Shown here: piece by piece, positions 42,471 to 50,810 of the stretch
Layout of the letters: each line of letters opens with the position of its first letter
Numbering within the stretch: position 1 is the first letter of the stretch
Origin: CAJQGY01 sp964417685
Lineage (GTDB): Bacteria; Pseudomonadota; Gammaproteobacteria; Magnimaribacterales; D2472
Assembly: GCA_964417685.1 (NCBI GenBank)
Contig: CAYQIT010000006.1
Location: forward strand, 1-54,315
DNA: 54,315 nt
Reading direction: 5' to 3'
Notes under the pieces: generated by a model
Seen by the model: only the letters and a program-made list of their open reading frames with translations
Database searches by the model: none
What the model was told of the DNA's origin: nothing
Translations under genes and position numbers: made by a program

Positions 42471-43568
42471 TTAAATTTTACGCATTATAATCTTAATATC
42501 CTCTTTCATAGGAACTGTTTCTATAATTTTAAAGTTAGTAGCATTATTTAAAATGTTAGGAGATTCTATATTTAAAGCGCTAATTGCATCTTTGCCTAAA
42601 ATTTTTGGTGATATGTAAAAAACCAATTCATCAACCATATTTTTATTAATAAATGATGAGAATACTTCTGAGCCGCCCTCAACTAATAGTGAATTAATTT
42701 CAAATTCTGCTAATTCTTTCAAAAGTGACTCAATAGTTTTTGACTTACTTAACTTGCGATATTTAATTTTTGAGTCTTTAGTTGTAGATATGTTTTTTGA
42801 AAAGATTATTTTTTCTGAATCTCCTTTTAAAATTGATAGATTTGATATAGAACTAGTGCTCACATTGCCTAAAATAATTTTCTTTGGCTGCCTAAATTTA
42901 TCTTTGTTAATTTTAATGTTTCTTACATTAAGCCTCGGATTATCTTTTTTTACTGTTCCAGAACCAACTAATATTGCATCTGATTCAGCTCTTAAATATT
43001 GAACATCGTCTCTAGAATTTTTTGATGTTATCCATTTACTTTCACCGGAATTTAAAGCAATTTTTCCATCAAGCGTTTGCGCTATCTTCATTCTTACAAA
43101 TGGTCTACCCTTGGTGTGTCTAAAAAAGAATTCTTCATTTATACTTTTTGCTTCATTTTTCAGTAACCCAACTTTAACATCTACATTATTTTTTCTTAAT
43201 ATTTTTACACCCCTTCCATTAATAGACTTATTTGGATCTAAGGAAGCGCAAAAAATTTTTTTAATGCCATATTTGATAATTGTTTCAGTACAAGGGGGGG
43301 TTTTAGATGAAATTGAGCATGGCTCCAAAGTTATGTATGCTGTTGAGCCTTTTAAAAGCTTAAGACCTTTATCTTTTTTAAATTTTTTGAGGCAATATTT
43401 AACAGCATTAACCTCTGCATGATCGCCCCCAAAGTATCTATGATAACCTTTGCCAATAATTTTATTATTTTTTACGATAATGCAACCAACTTTAGGGTTT
43501 GGATGGGTATAGATTGAACCTTTAAGCGCAAGCTTAATAGCTTCATGCATATAATACGAATCTTGCAT
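42471..43568 (-). CDS. ribD: Bifunctional riboflavin deaminase-reductase RibD
   Basis: RibD deaminates and then reduces the pyrimidine intermediate of riboflavin synthesis. The N-terminal deaminase (about 1-145) has NPKVGCIIVKN, the Zn-binding HAEVNA and TLEPCSISSKTPPC. The C-terminal reductase has RMKIAQTLDGKIAL, SDAILVGSGTVKKDNPRLNVR and SLLVEGGSEV. The 365 residues are normal. It follows nrdR by 3 bases. Confidence 0.95.
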   Translation of the reverse strand: MQDSYYMHEAIKLALKGSIYTHPNPKVGCIIVKNNKIIGKGYHRYFGGDHAEVNAVKYCLKKFKKDKGLKLLKGSTAYITLEPCSISSKTPPCTETIIKYGIKKIFCASLDPNKSINGRGVKILRKNNVDVKVGLLKNEAKSINEEFFFRHTKGRPFVRMKIAQTLDGKIALNSGESKWITSKNSRDDVQYLRAESDAILVGSGTVKKDNPRLNVRNIKINKDKFRQPKKIILGNVSTSSISNLSILKGDSEKIIFSKNISTTKDSKIKYRKLSKSKTIESLLKELAEFEINSLLVEGGSEVFSSFINKNMVDELVFYISPKILGKDAISALNIESPNILNNATNFKIIETVPMKEDIKIIMRKI

Positions 43569-43571
43569 TTT

Positions 43572-44042
43572 TTATTTCTTTTTCTTTGACTTTTCTTTAT
43601 TCAAAGAATGAATTTCTGCAGAAAAATCTTTAATATCCTGAAAGTCTCTATAAACAGATGCAAAGCGAACGTAAGCAACCTTATCAACTTCTTTAAGAGC
43701 ATCCATCATTATTTCACCAATTCTTAAAGATTTAATTTCACGCTCGCCGCATGTTCTTATTTCATAAAGAATCTTGCTAAAGCATGAATCAATCTCTTCT
43801 GTAGACAAAGGCCTCTTCTCCAGTGCCCTGAGCATACCTTTTTTTAATTTAGAACCATCAAATGGCTGCCTTTCACCATCACTTTTTATGACTTTTGGCA
43901 ACGCAAGATCAGCTGTCTCAAAAGTTGTAAATCTGGACTGACATACCTCACAAGACCTTCGCCTCCTTGTTTGAGAGCCGTCTGCTACAAGACGAGAGTC
44001 TATAACTTTAGTATCTTCAGCTTGGCAAAAAGGACAATGCAT
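43572..44042 (-). CDS. nrdR: Transcriptional repressor NrdR
   Basis: NrdR is an ATP/dATP-sensing repressor of ribonucleotide reductase genes. The 156-residue protein has the N-terminal zinc ribbon with CPFC and CEVC, RRRSCEVCQSRFTTFE, and the ATP-cone domain (LPKVIKSDGERQPFDGSKLKKGMLRALEKRP in its usual order). The Lys-rich tail (KEKSKKKK) is a minor addition. glyA ends on the base next to this ATG, and ribD follows, a common glyA-nrdR-ribD arrangement. No NrdR box was identified in this window. Confidence 0.95.
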   Translation of the reverse strand: MHCPFCQAEDTKVIDSRLVADGSQTRRRRSCEVCQSRFTTFETADLALPKVIKSDGERQPFDGSKLKKGMLRALEKRPLSTEEIDSCFSKILYEIRTCGEREIKSLRIGEIMMDALKEVDKVAYVRFASVYRDFQDIKDFSAEIHSLNKEKSKKKK

Positions 44043-45359
44043 CTATAGATTATAGACTGGATATTTACTACATAAATCATTAACTTTTGATTTAATCTCT
44101 TTAAGCTTAGCCTCATCATCCATATTCAAAATCACATCACAAATCCAATTACTTATTAATTCCACTTCTTTTGCTTTAAAACCCCTTGTTGTAATTGCTG
44201 GAGTTCCCAGTCTTATGCCTGAAGTTACAAAAGGAGACTTGGGATCATTTGGAACTGAATTTTTGTTGACAGTTATATTTACATTTCCTAAGGCTTTCTC
44301 TAGATCCTTCCCTGTTATATTTTTGCTTCTAAGATCAACTAAAATAATATGATTTTCAGTGCCGCCGGTAACAACATCAATGCCTCTAGACATTATTGTT
44401 TTACTCATTAATTTTGCATTATCAATCACATCTTGTATGTACCTTTTAAATTCAGGATCTAAGGCTTCTTTAAAACATACGGCTTTTGCTGCAATAACAT
44501 GCATCAATGGGCCCCCCTGAGATCCAGGAAAAACAGCTGAATTTAATTTTTTGTGAATAGCCTCATTCTCTTTGGCGAGAATAATTCCAGATCTAGGGCC
44601 TCTTAAAGTTTTATGGGTTGTAGATGTCACTACATCTGCATATGGAACTGGGGAGGGGTATAATCCAGCAGCAACAAGACCTGATACATGAGCCATATCA
44701 ACCAATAAGTATGCTCCAACTTCATCAGCAATTTCTCTAAATTTTGCCCAATCAATAACTCCAGAAAATGCAGAAAATCCAGCAATAATAAGCTTAGGAT
44801 TGTGTTCCTTAGCCATCTCTAGGACCTGATCATAATCTATATCATGTGTTTCTGGATGAAGTCCATATTGATAACTAATATAGTTTCTTCCAGAGAAATT
44901 AACCTTAGCACCATGAGTCAAATGACCGCCATGATCCAAACTCATTCCTAAAATGACGTCATTTGGTTCTAGAAGAGCTAAAAATGCGGCAGCATTTGCA
45001 GATGATCCCGAATGCGGTTGAACATTTGCATATGCAGCTCCAAATAATTCTTTTGCTCTCTCAATTGCAAGATCTTCAGCAATATCTACAAACTCACAAC
45101 CACCATAATATCTTTTAGATGGATACCCTTCGGCATATTTATTAGTAAGCAATGAGCCCTGAGCCTCAAGAATTCTATTGCTTGCATAGTTTTCAGATGC
45201 GATAAGTTCAATATGATCTTCCTGTCTCTGAGACTCTTGTTTCAAAGAAAGCCATAATTCACTGTCATATGATTCGATATCTTGAGTGTTTGAAAATATT
45301 GAATCAGATTTAGAATTAGATTTATTACCAAAAAGACTATTTTTGATCTTGTTAAACAA
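44043..45359 (-). CDS. glyA: Serine hydroxymethyltransferase GlyA with short N-terminal extension
   Basis: GlyA interconverts serine and glycine while charging tetrahydrofolate with a one-carbon unit. PLP motifs are intact: ELIASENYAS, NVQPHSGSSANAAAF, DHGGHLTHG, DMAHVSGLVAAG and the Lys in VVTSTTHKTLRGPRSG. The start is TTG at 45359 with GGAG 7 bases upstream; no ATG or GTG exists in frame before the core. This gives 438 residues, about 20 more than E. coli GlyA, with a Ser/Asn/Lys-rich leader (KIKNSLFGNKSNSKSDS). It supplies formyl-THF chemistry upstream of purU elsewhere in the window. Confidence 0.95.
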   Translation of the reverse strand: MFNKIKNSLFGNKSNSKSDSIFSNTQDIESYDSELWLSLKQESQRQEDHIELIASENYASNRILEAQGSLLTNKYAEGYPSKRYYGGCEFVDIAEDLAIERAKELFGAAYANVQPHSGSSANAAAFLALLEPNDVILGMSLDHGGHLTHGAKVNFSGRNYISYQYGLHPETHDIDYDQVLEMAKEHNPKLIIAGFSAFSGVIDWAKFREIADEVGAYLLVDMAHVSGLVAAGLYPSPVPYADVVTSTTHKTLRGPRSGIILAKENEAIHKKLNSAVFPGSQGGPLMHVIAAKAVCFKEALDPEFKRYIQDVIDNAKLMSKTIMSRGIDVVTGGTENHIILVDLRSKNITGKDLEKALGNVNITVNKNSVPNDPKSPFVTSGIRLGTPAITTRGFKAKEVELISNWICDVILNMDDEAKLKEIKSKVNDLCSKYPVYNL

Positions 45360-45402
45360 TTTTATGCTCCATAGAGTTTTGAAAGTTTATATTTTAAATC
45401 AT

Positions 45403-46056
45403 CTATGGCTGCTTGTGGAGAAAACGCCTCACTCTTTTAGGATTACAAGCCCTACATATCTCACATTCAAGAGCAAAACAGCTTCTAGCAGTACAAAATT
45501 CTCTACCCCAAAAAATTATTTGAAGATGTAATTTATTCCAGTTTTCTTCTGGGAAGATTTTTTTTAAGTCCCTTTCAGTAATTACAACATTTTTCCCGCT
45601 TGTTAATCCCCATCTTTGAGCAAGTCTATGAATATGGGTATCAACTGGAAAAGCAGGGATTCCAAATCCTTGGCTTATAACCACAGAAGCTGTTTTATGA
45701 CCAACTCCTGGAAGTTTTTCTAATTTATTAATATCACATGGAATTTTAGAGCCATATTCTTCTACAAGGATCGTTGATAGATTTTTAATAGCTTTGGATT
45801 TTTTTGGCCCAAGACCACAGGGCTTTATAATTTTATAAATTTGTTGTTCAGATAGCTTTGACATTTCTTTAGGATTTTTAGCTTTCTTAAATAAAATTGG
45901 AGTAACTGTATTCACTCTTTCGTCAGTACATTGTGCTGAGAGAAGAACTGCAACTAGAAGAGTAAAATGATCCGTATGATCAAGTGGTATGGGTGTTCTA
46001 GGGTAGTGTCGATCAAGAATTTTTGAGATTAATGATGCTTTTTCTGATTTTTTCAT
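45403..46056 (-). CDS. nth: Endonuclease III (Nth), variant Fe-S subtype
   Basis: Nth removes oxidised pyrimidines and cuts the abasic site. The 217-residue protein has the helix-hairpin-helix with catalytic Lys (LPGVGHKTASVV), the catalytic Asp in PVDTHIHRLAQRWGL, and LLSAQCTDERVN. The Fe-S end reads C-x4-C-x4-C-x2-C-x2-C (GREFCTARSCFALECEICRAC) instead of the E. coli C-x6-C-x2-C-x5-C. This resembles the subtype with a GREYCTARGHD-type tail known from other phyla. It lies 43 bases after the glyA start region on the same strand and appears independent. Confidence 0.9.
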   Translation of the reverse strand: MKKSEKASLISKILDRHYPRTPIPLDHTDHFTLLVAVLLSAQCTDERVNTVTPILFKKAKNPKEMSKLSEQQIYKIIKPCGLGPKKSKAIKNLSTILVEEYGSKIPCDINKLEKLPGVGHKTASVVISQGFGIPAFPVDTHIHRLAQRWGLTSGKNVVITERDLKKIFPEENWNKLHLQIIFWGREFCTARSCFALECEICRACNPKRVRRFLHKQP

Positions 46057-46087
46057 ATAAGAAATGTAGCATAATATTAGTTACATT

Positions 46088-46399
46088 ATGAACTCAAAAA
46101 AAATACAAAAATATCTTCTTAAACTAAAGGAAAGTTTTCTAGTTGAGTCTGATGAAAATAGAAAGATGTTAGATATTTATGTTAAGTACATCGAAGGCAA
46201 AGCAACAGAGAGTGATTTAGATTTTGCAAACCAACAATTAACTCAAGTTTTCAAAAGCGTTGGATTAGGTGTCTTGGTTGTACTGCCTTTTAGTCCTATA
46301 ACTATCCCATATATTCTTAAAAAAGCTGAGGAATTTGACATAGATCTAATCCCAAGCTGGTATAAGGCTTTCAGAAGTGATGAGGATAGATTAGAATAA
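46088..46399 (+). CDS. Small conserved-looking protein, possibly LETM1-like
   Basis: A 103-residue protein with a charged helical N-terminal half and a hydrophobic segment (SVGLGVLVVLPFSPITIPYI, about 58-77), followed by KKAEEFDIDLIPSWYKAF. The last part resembles the LETM1 ribosome-binding-domain signature, in which a 'LPFS/LPGG..iPli' helix is followed by a 'LLPS.f' end. That assignment is tentative. ATG at 46088 is 31 bases from the divergent nth start. The thiolase gene follows after 29 bases and may be cotranscribed. Confidence 0.65.
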   Translation: MNSKKIQKYLLKLKESFLVESDENRKMLDIYVKYIEGKATESDLDFANQQLTQVFKSVGLGVLVVLPFSPITIPYILKKAEEFDIDLIPSWYKAFRSDEDRLE

Positions 46400-46428
46400 T
46401 CTTGTAAATTTTTTACCATGGAGAAATT

Positions 46429-47616
46429 ATGAAAAATGTTGTTATAGTTGACAGCGTGAGAACAGGCTTAGCTAAATCTCATAGGGGTGGATTTAATATG
46501 ACGAGACCAGATGACATGCTGGCACATATTATTAATGCTTTGTTGGAAAGAAATCCAAATCTTCCGCCAGAAGCAGTTGAAGATATTATTATGGGTTGCG
46601 GAAATCCTGAAGGTGCACAAGGTCACAATGTAGCAAGAAATGCTGCGGTACTATCAAATCTTACGACAACAACTGGAGGTACAACTATTAATAGATACTG
46701 TTCTTCTGGACTACAATCTATATCAATGGCTGCAGGCCAAATTATGGCTGGGTGTTATGACACTATCATAGCTGGTGGAGCTGAAACTATATCCATGATG
46801 AAAATGAATATGGATAATTTTGTTAATGAAAAATTAGCTGAGCAAAGTCCAGGGATATATTATCCAATGGGCATGACAGCTGAAGTGGTTGCTAAAAGAT
46901 ATGGAGTATCTAGAGAAACGCAAGATGAGCTAGCATTTGAAAGCCAAATGAGAACAGCTGCTGCACAAGAAGCTGGTCTATATGATGATGAGATTGTACC
47001 CATGGAAACAAAGATGCTTCTTATGAACAAAGAGACAGGGGAATCAAAAGAAGTTGATGTAACAGTTGATAAAGATGAGTGTAATAGACCTACTACTACA
47101 TTGGAGGGTTTAGCAGGCTTGAAACCGGTATTTGATCCTGAAAATGGAAGTGTTACAGCTGGAAACTCGTCACAATTATCTGATGGAGCATCAGTTAATT
47201 TAATTATGTCAGAGGATAAGGCGCTTGAATTAGGTTTAAAACCAATTGCGTATTTTAGAGGTTTCACAACAATGGGATGTGAGCCTGATGAGATGGGAAT
47301 AGGTCCAATATATTCAGTTCCAAAATTACTAAAAAATTATGGAATGAGCATGGATGATATAGATCTTTGGGAGCTCAATGAGGCTTTTGCAGTTCAGGTT
47401 GCTTACTGTAGAGATAAGCTTGGGATACCAATGGATAAATTAAATGTTAATGGGGGCTCTATATCTATTGGCCATCCATTTGGCATGACTGGTTCAAGAT
47501 GTGTGGGTCATTTAACAAGAGAGCTTGTTAGAAGAGATGCGCAGTTTGGTGTTGTAACTATGTGTGTTGGCGGTGGAATGGGAGCCTCAGGTTTATTTGA
47601 AAGGTACCCAAGTTAA
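46429..47616 (+). CDS. Acetyl-CoA C-acyltransferase (thiolase)
   Basis: The 395-residue thiolase makes or cleaves 3-ketoacyl-CoA. The acyl-enzyme Cys91 is in INRYCSSGLQSIS, the second-site His in GGSISIGHPFGMTGSR, and the proton-relay Cys in CVGGGMGASG. GAGAAAT-like GGAGAA precedes the ATG. It is not adjacent to a fadB partner, so a degradative FadA-type or biosynthetic role cannot be settled. thiL follows after 3 bases. Confidence 0.92.
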   Translation: MKNVVIVDSVRTGLAKSHRGGFNMTRPDDMLAHIINALLERNPNLPPEAVEDIIMGCGNPEGAQGHNVARNAAVLSNLTTTTGGTTINRYCSSGLQSISMAAGQIMAGCYDTIIAGGAETISMMKMNMDNFVNEKLAEQSPGIYYPMGMTAEVVAKRYGVSRETQDELAFESQMRTAAAQEAGLYDDEIVPMETKMLLMNKETGESKEVDVTVDKDECNRPTTTLEGLAGLKPVFDPENGSVTAGNSSQLSDGASVNLIMSEDKALELGLKPIAYFRGFTTMGCEPDEMGIGPIYSVPKLLKNYGMSMDDIDLWELNEAFAVQVAYCRDKLGIPMDKLNVNGGSISIGHPFGMTGSRCVGHLTRELVRRDAQFGVVTMCVGGGMGASGLFERYPS

Positions 47617-47619
47617 TCA

Positions 47620-48501
47620 TTGGCTTCAGAATTTGAGCTTATAGAGCTTTTTAAAAACATTGGCTCTAACTACCAAGATAAAAATGGCATAATCGTCCCT
47701 TCGGGAGACGATTGTGCCGTATTTGATTCTAATAAACCTATACTTACTTCTGTTGATTCATCCATAGAAGGCATTCATTTTCCAAAAGAAATTAAACCAT
47801 CGCAAGCAGCATACAGGTCAATTGCTGTTGCTCTTAGTGATATAGCTGCAATGGGATGTAAACCAATTGGGTTCAGTCTTTCTATATCAAATCTACTTAG
47901 CGCGAAGAGCTGGTATGAGGATTTTGCAATTGGCGTAACAGAAATTGCTGATGAATATCAAATACCTCTAATTGGAGGAGATTTTGTTAAAGGAAATCTA
48001 AACATTAATGTAGTGGTATATGGTGTTCCATATAATAATAAAATTCTAAAAAGGAATGGTGCCAGCCATGGAGATATTATCTGCATCTCAAATCCAGTAG
48101 GTAGTGCAAAGAAGGGTTTGGAAGAATTTAAATCTGGTATTAAGAGTTCAGAAAACATAACAAACTATTTAAGGCCAAAACCAAAATTCAATATTGGCAA
48201 GTCTATTTCAGAAATTGCTACCTCTTGTATTGATACCTCCGATGGACTTTTAGTCGATCTAAAACATATTTTGGATGATTCAAAGGTAGGAGCTCATATT
48301 TATTTGGATAATATTCCATTTACAACTGATATTGAGGATATTAATGCAGGCGATGATTACGATTTGTGTTTTACTATTCCTGGAGATAAGTATGAAGATA
48401 ACTTCATTAAGATAGGCAAGGTGACAACTAATAAATCTATAAAACTAATCTCCGAAAAAGGTTATGATGTATCAATAAAGGGATTTAAACATTTTCAATG
48501 A
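47620..48501 (+). CDS. thiL: Thiamine-monophosphate kinase ThiL
   Basis: ThiL phosphorylates thiamine monophosphate to the active diphosphate. The 293-residue protein has the metal/ATP motifs SGDDCAVF, TSVDSSIEGIHF, RSIAVALSDIAAMGCKPIGFSL, LIGGDFVKG, CIDTSDGLLVDL and GDDYDLCF. The start is TTG at 47620, three bases after the thiolase stop. It overlaps pgpA by 4 bases. The nusB-thiL-pgpA linkage normal in gammaproteobacteria is broken here: thiL-pgpA are 7 kb from nusB. Confidence 0.93.
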   Translation: MASEFELIELFKNIGSNYQDKNGIIVPSGDDCAVFDSNKPILTSVDSSIEGIHFPKEIKPSQAAYRSIAVALSDIAAMGCKPIGFSLSISNLLSAKSWYEDFAIGVTEIADEYQIPLIGGDFVKGNLNINVVVYGVPYNNKILKRNGASHGDIICISNPVGSAKKGLEEFKSGIKSSENITNYLRPKPKFNIGKSISEIATSCIDTSDGLLVDLKHILDDSKVGAHIYLDNIPFTTDIEDINAGDDYDLCFTIPGDKYEDNFIKIGKVTTNKSIKLISEKGYDVSIKGFKHFQ

Positions 48502-48986
48502 GCAGCTTTCCAAACCTGAAAAAACCTTCACATTTTATAGCAACTCTGGGCGGGGTAGGAAATGCAAAATATGCTCCTGGAACCTGGGGTTCTTTAGTTT
48601 CACTATTTTTGTTCATTCTTGCATCTCATTACTTCCCAAATATGGCTGGACTCGTCATCGCCATGACTTTTTACTCTATCTGGTTATGCGATAAGGTTTC
48701 TGCCAAACTTACCAAAAAAGATCATCCAGCAATTGTTATAGATGAGCTTGCTGGGATGTGGATAGCTGCATATCCAGCGATACATTTCGCTACACAAAAC
48801 GAGAGAGTTATTTTTGTAATAGCAGCTTTTATTTTATTTAGGTTTTTTGATATTTTAAAACCTTTTCCAATTTCCTATTTAGATAAAAATATTAAAGGTG
48901 GGCTTGGAATAGTCTTGGATGATGTGGTTGCTGGTCTATTTGCAGCAGCCATAACAATTATTTTAATGACTCTAGTATTTTCCTAG
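48498..48986 (+). CDS. pgpA: Phosphatidylglycerophosphatase A (PgpA)
   Basis: PgpA removes phosphate from phosphatidylglycerophosphate to make phosphatidylglycerol. The 162-residue membrane protein has four hydrophobic segments and the family motifs FIATLGGVGNAKYAPGTWGSL, IVIDELAGMWIA, RFFDILKPFPISYLDK and GLGIVLDDVVAGLFAA, whose acidic residues bind metal. It overlaps thiL by 4 bases and the facing dxs end by 29 bases. Confidence 0.95.
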   Translation: MSSFPNLKKPSHFIATLGGVGNAKYAPGTWGSLVSLFLFILASHYFPNMAGLVIAMTFYSIWLCDKVSAKLTKKDHPAIVIDELAGMWIAAYPAIHFATQNERVIFVIAAFILFRFFDILKPFPISYLDKNIKGGLGIVLDDVVAGLFAAAITIILMTLVFS

Positions 48987-50808
48987 AAACTAAACCTGCT
49001 TCCTCGATCATTTCTTTTCTAGAAGCATGATCAATAAATTTATCTGGAATCCCAAATAGTTTTGATTTAATGTTTATAGAATTCTCAGAACAGAACTCTT
49101 GAACAGAACTTCCTGCACCACCCATCACAGCCCCATCTTCTAGAGAAATAAACATATCAGCAGCACTTAAATATTCTTTTAAAAGATCTTCATCCAAAGG
49201 TTTTACAAATCTCATGTCAATTAATGTTATGTTTAGCTCATCTGAAACAATCATTGCTTCATCTAATAATGCTCCAAAATTTAAAAATACCGTTTTAGAC
49301 CCAGCATCTTTAATAACTTTTGCTTTACCAATTTCTAAAGGAGAAAGCTCTTTCTCTACATTAGTATTTGGCCCAGTACCTCTTGGGTATCTCACAGCCG
49401 CTGGACCGTTATATAGATATCCTGTTGTTAGAAGTTTTCTAGTCTCATTCTCATCAGATGGAGTCATAATTATCATATTTGGAATGCATCTTAGATAGGA
49501 AATATCATAATTCCCAGAGTGAGTTGGCCCATCTTCACCCACAAGACCGGAGCGATCTAATGCAAATGTCACATCTAGATTTTGAACAGCAACATCATGA
49601 ATTAATTGGTCATACGCTCTTTGGAGAAATGTTGAATAGATAGCTACAACAGGTTTTTTGTTTTTTATTGAGAGCCCAGCAGCAAAAGTTACTGAATGTT
49701 GCTCTGCTATAGCAACATCAAAGTATCTTTCTGGATAGATTTTACTGAATTTTACTAACCCAGATCCCTCTCTCATTGCAGGGGTTATAGCTACTAAATT
49801 TTCATCAGCCGCAGCCATATCAACTATCCAGTCTCCAAAAATATCTTGATATTTAGGCAATTTAGTAGATTCAGATTTAATACTCTTAATCTTTCCAATA
49901 GCATGAAAGCCTACACGATCAGCCTCAGCTGGATCTAAACCAGCACCTTTTTTAGTGATTACATGGAGAAATTGGGGCCCTTCAAACTCTTTTAAGTTTC
50001 CGATTACTTCGATAAGTTCTTTTATATTATGGCCATCAATTGGACCGATATAGTTAAAACCTAATTCTTCAAAAATTGAGCCAGGTGCTACCATTGCTTT
50101 CATTTGAGTCTCAACTTTTCTAGCTAAATGATATGCTTGGGGCAATGGTTTTAAAACACTAGCACCACTTTTTTTAATACCTTTATATATTTTAGATGCC
50201 CATATTCTAGAAAAATAATTAGATAAGCCTCCTACATTCTCAGATATAGACATATCATTATCATTTAAGATTACCAGCATATTTGGCTTTTCGTGACCTG
50301 CATGGCTTAGTGCCTCAAAAGCCATTCCAGCAGTCATTGCGCCATCTCCAATTACTGCAACAGTCCTTTGGTCGCTATCAGAACCTAAAGCCATTCCCAA
50401 GGCTGCAGATATAGAGGTACTTGAATGTCCAACACCAAAAGCATCATATTTACTCTCAGAAATATTAGGAAAAGGAGCTAACCCATCTTTTTGTCTAATG
50501 GTTTCTATCTGGTTTTTTCTACCAGTAAGTATTTTGTGTGGGTATGCTTGATGCCCAACATCCCAAATTAAGTTATCTTCTGGAGTATTAAATATATAGT
50601 GCAGTGCAACAGTAAGCTCAACAACACCGAGGCCTCCGCCTAAATGACCTCCACTCTGACCAACCGAATATAAAAGAAACTCCCTAAGCTCATCAGAAAG
50701 TTGTTCTAATTCTTGTATTGAGAAGGATCTATAATCAGCTGGAACATTAATCTTATCAAGAAGAAGTGTTCTAGGTTTTTTATCCGGTATTTTCTTAAAA
50801 ATCTTCAA
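48958..50808 (-). CDS. dxs: 1-deoxy-D-xylulose-5-phosphate synthase Dxs
   Basis: Dxs condenses pyruvate and glyceraldehyde 3-phosphate with thiamine diphosphate, starting the MEP isoprenoid pathway. The 616 residues are full length: WDVGHQAYPHKILTGR, VGHSSTSISAALG, the ThDP motif GDGAMTAG through LNDNDMSIS, AEQHSVTFAAGL and DRSGLVGEDGPTHSG. The start is TTG at 50808, 2 bases after the ispA stop; no ATG precedes the conserved region. Order xseB-ispA-dxs is standard. It uses the diphosphate cofactor produced by the nearby thiL. Confidence 0.95.
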   Translation of the reverse strand: MKIFKKIPDKKPRTLLLDKINVPADYRSFSIQELEQLSDELREFLLYSVGQSGGHLGGGLGVVELTVALHYIFNTPEDNLIWDVGHQAYPHKILTGRKNQIETIRQKDGLAPFPNISESKYDAFGVGHSSTSISAALGMALGSDSDQRTVAVIGDGAMTAGMAFEALSHAGHEKPNMLVILNDNDMSISENVGGLSNYFSRIWASKIYKGIKKSGASVLKPLPQAYHLARKVETQMKAMVAPGSIFEELGFNYIGPIDGHNIKELIEVIGNLKEFEGPQFLHVITKKGAGLDPAEADRVGFHAIGKIKSIKSESTKLPKYQDIFGDWIVDMAAADENLVAITPAMREGSGLVKFSKIYPERYFDVAIAEQHSVTFAAGLSIKNKKPVVAIYSTFLQRAYDQLIHDVAVQNLDVTFALDRSGLVGEDGPTHSGNYDISYLRCIPNMIIMTPSDENETRKLLTTGYLYNGPAAVRYPRGTGPNTNVEKELSPLEIGKAKVIKDAGSKTVFLNFGALLDEAMIVSDELNITLIDMRFVKPLDEDLLKEYLSAADMFISLEDGAVMGGAGSSVQEFCSENSINIKSKLFGIPDKFIDHASRKEMIEEAGLVSRKILESLK

Positions 50809-50810
50809 GG

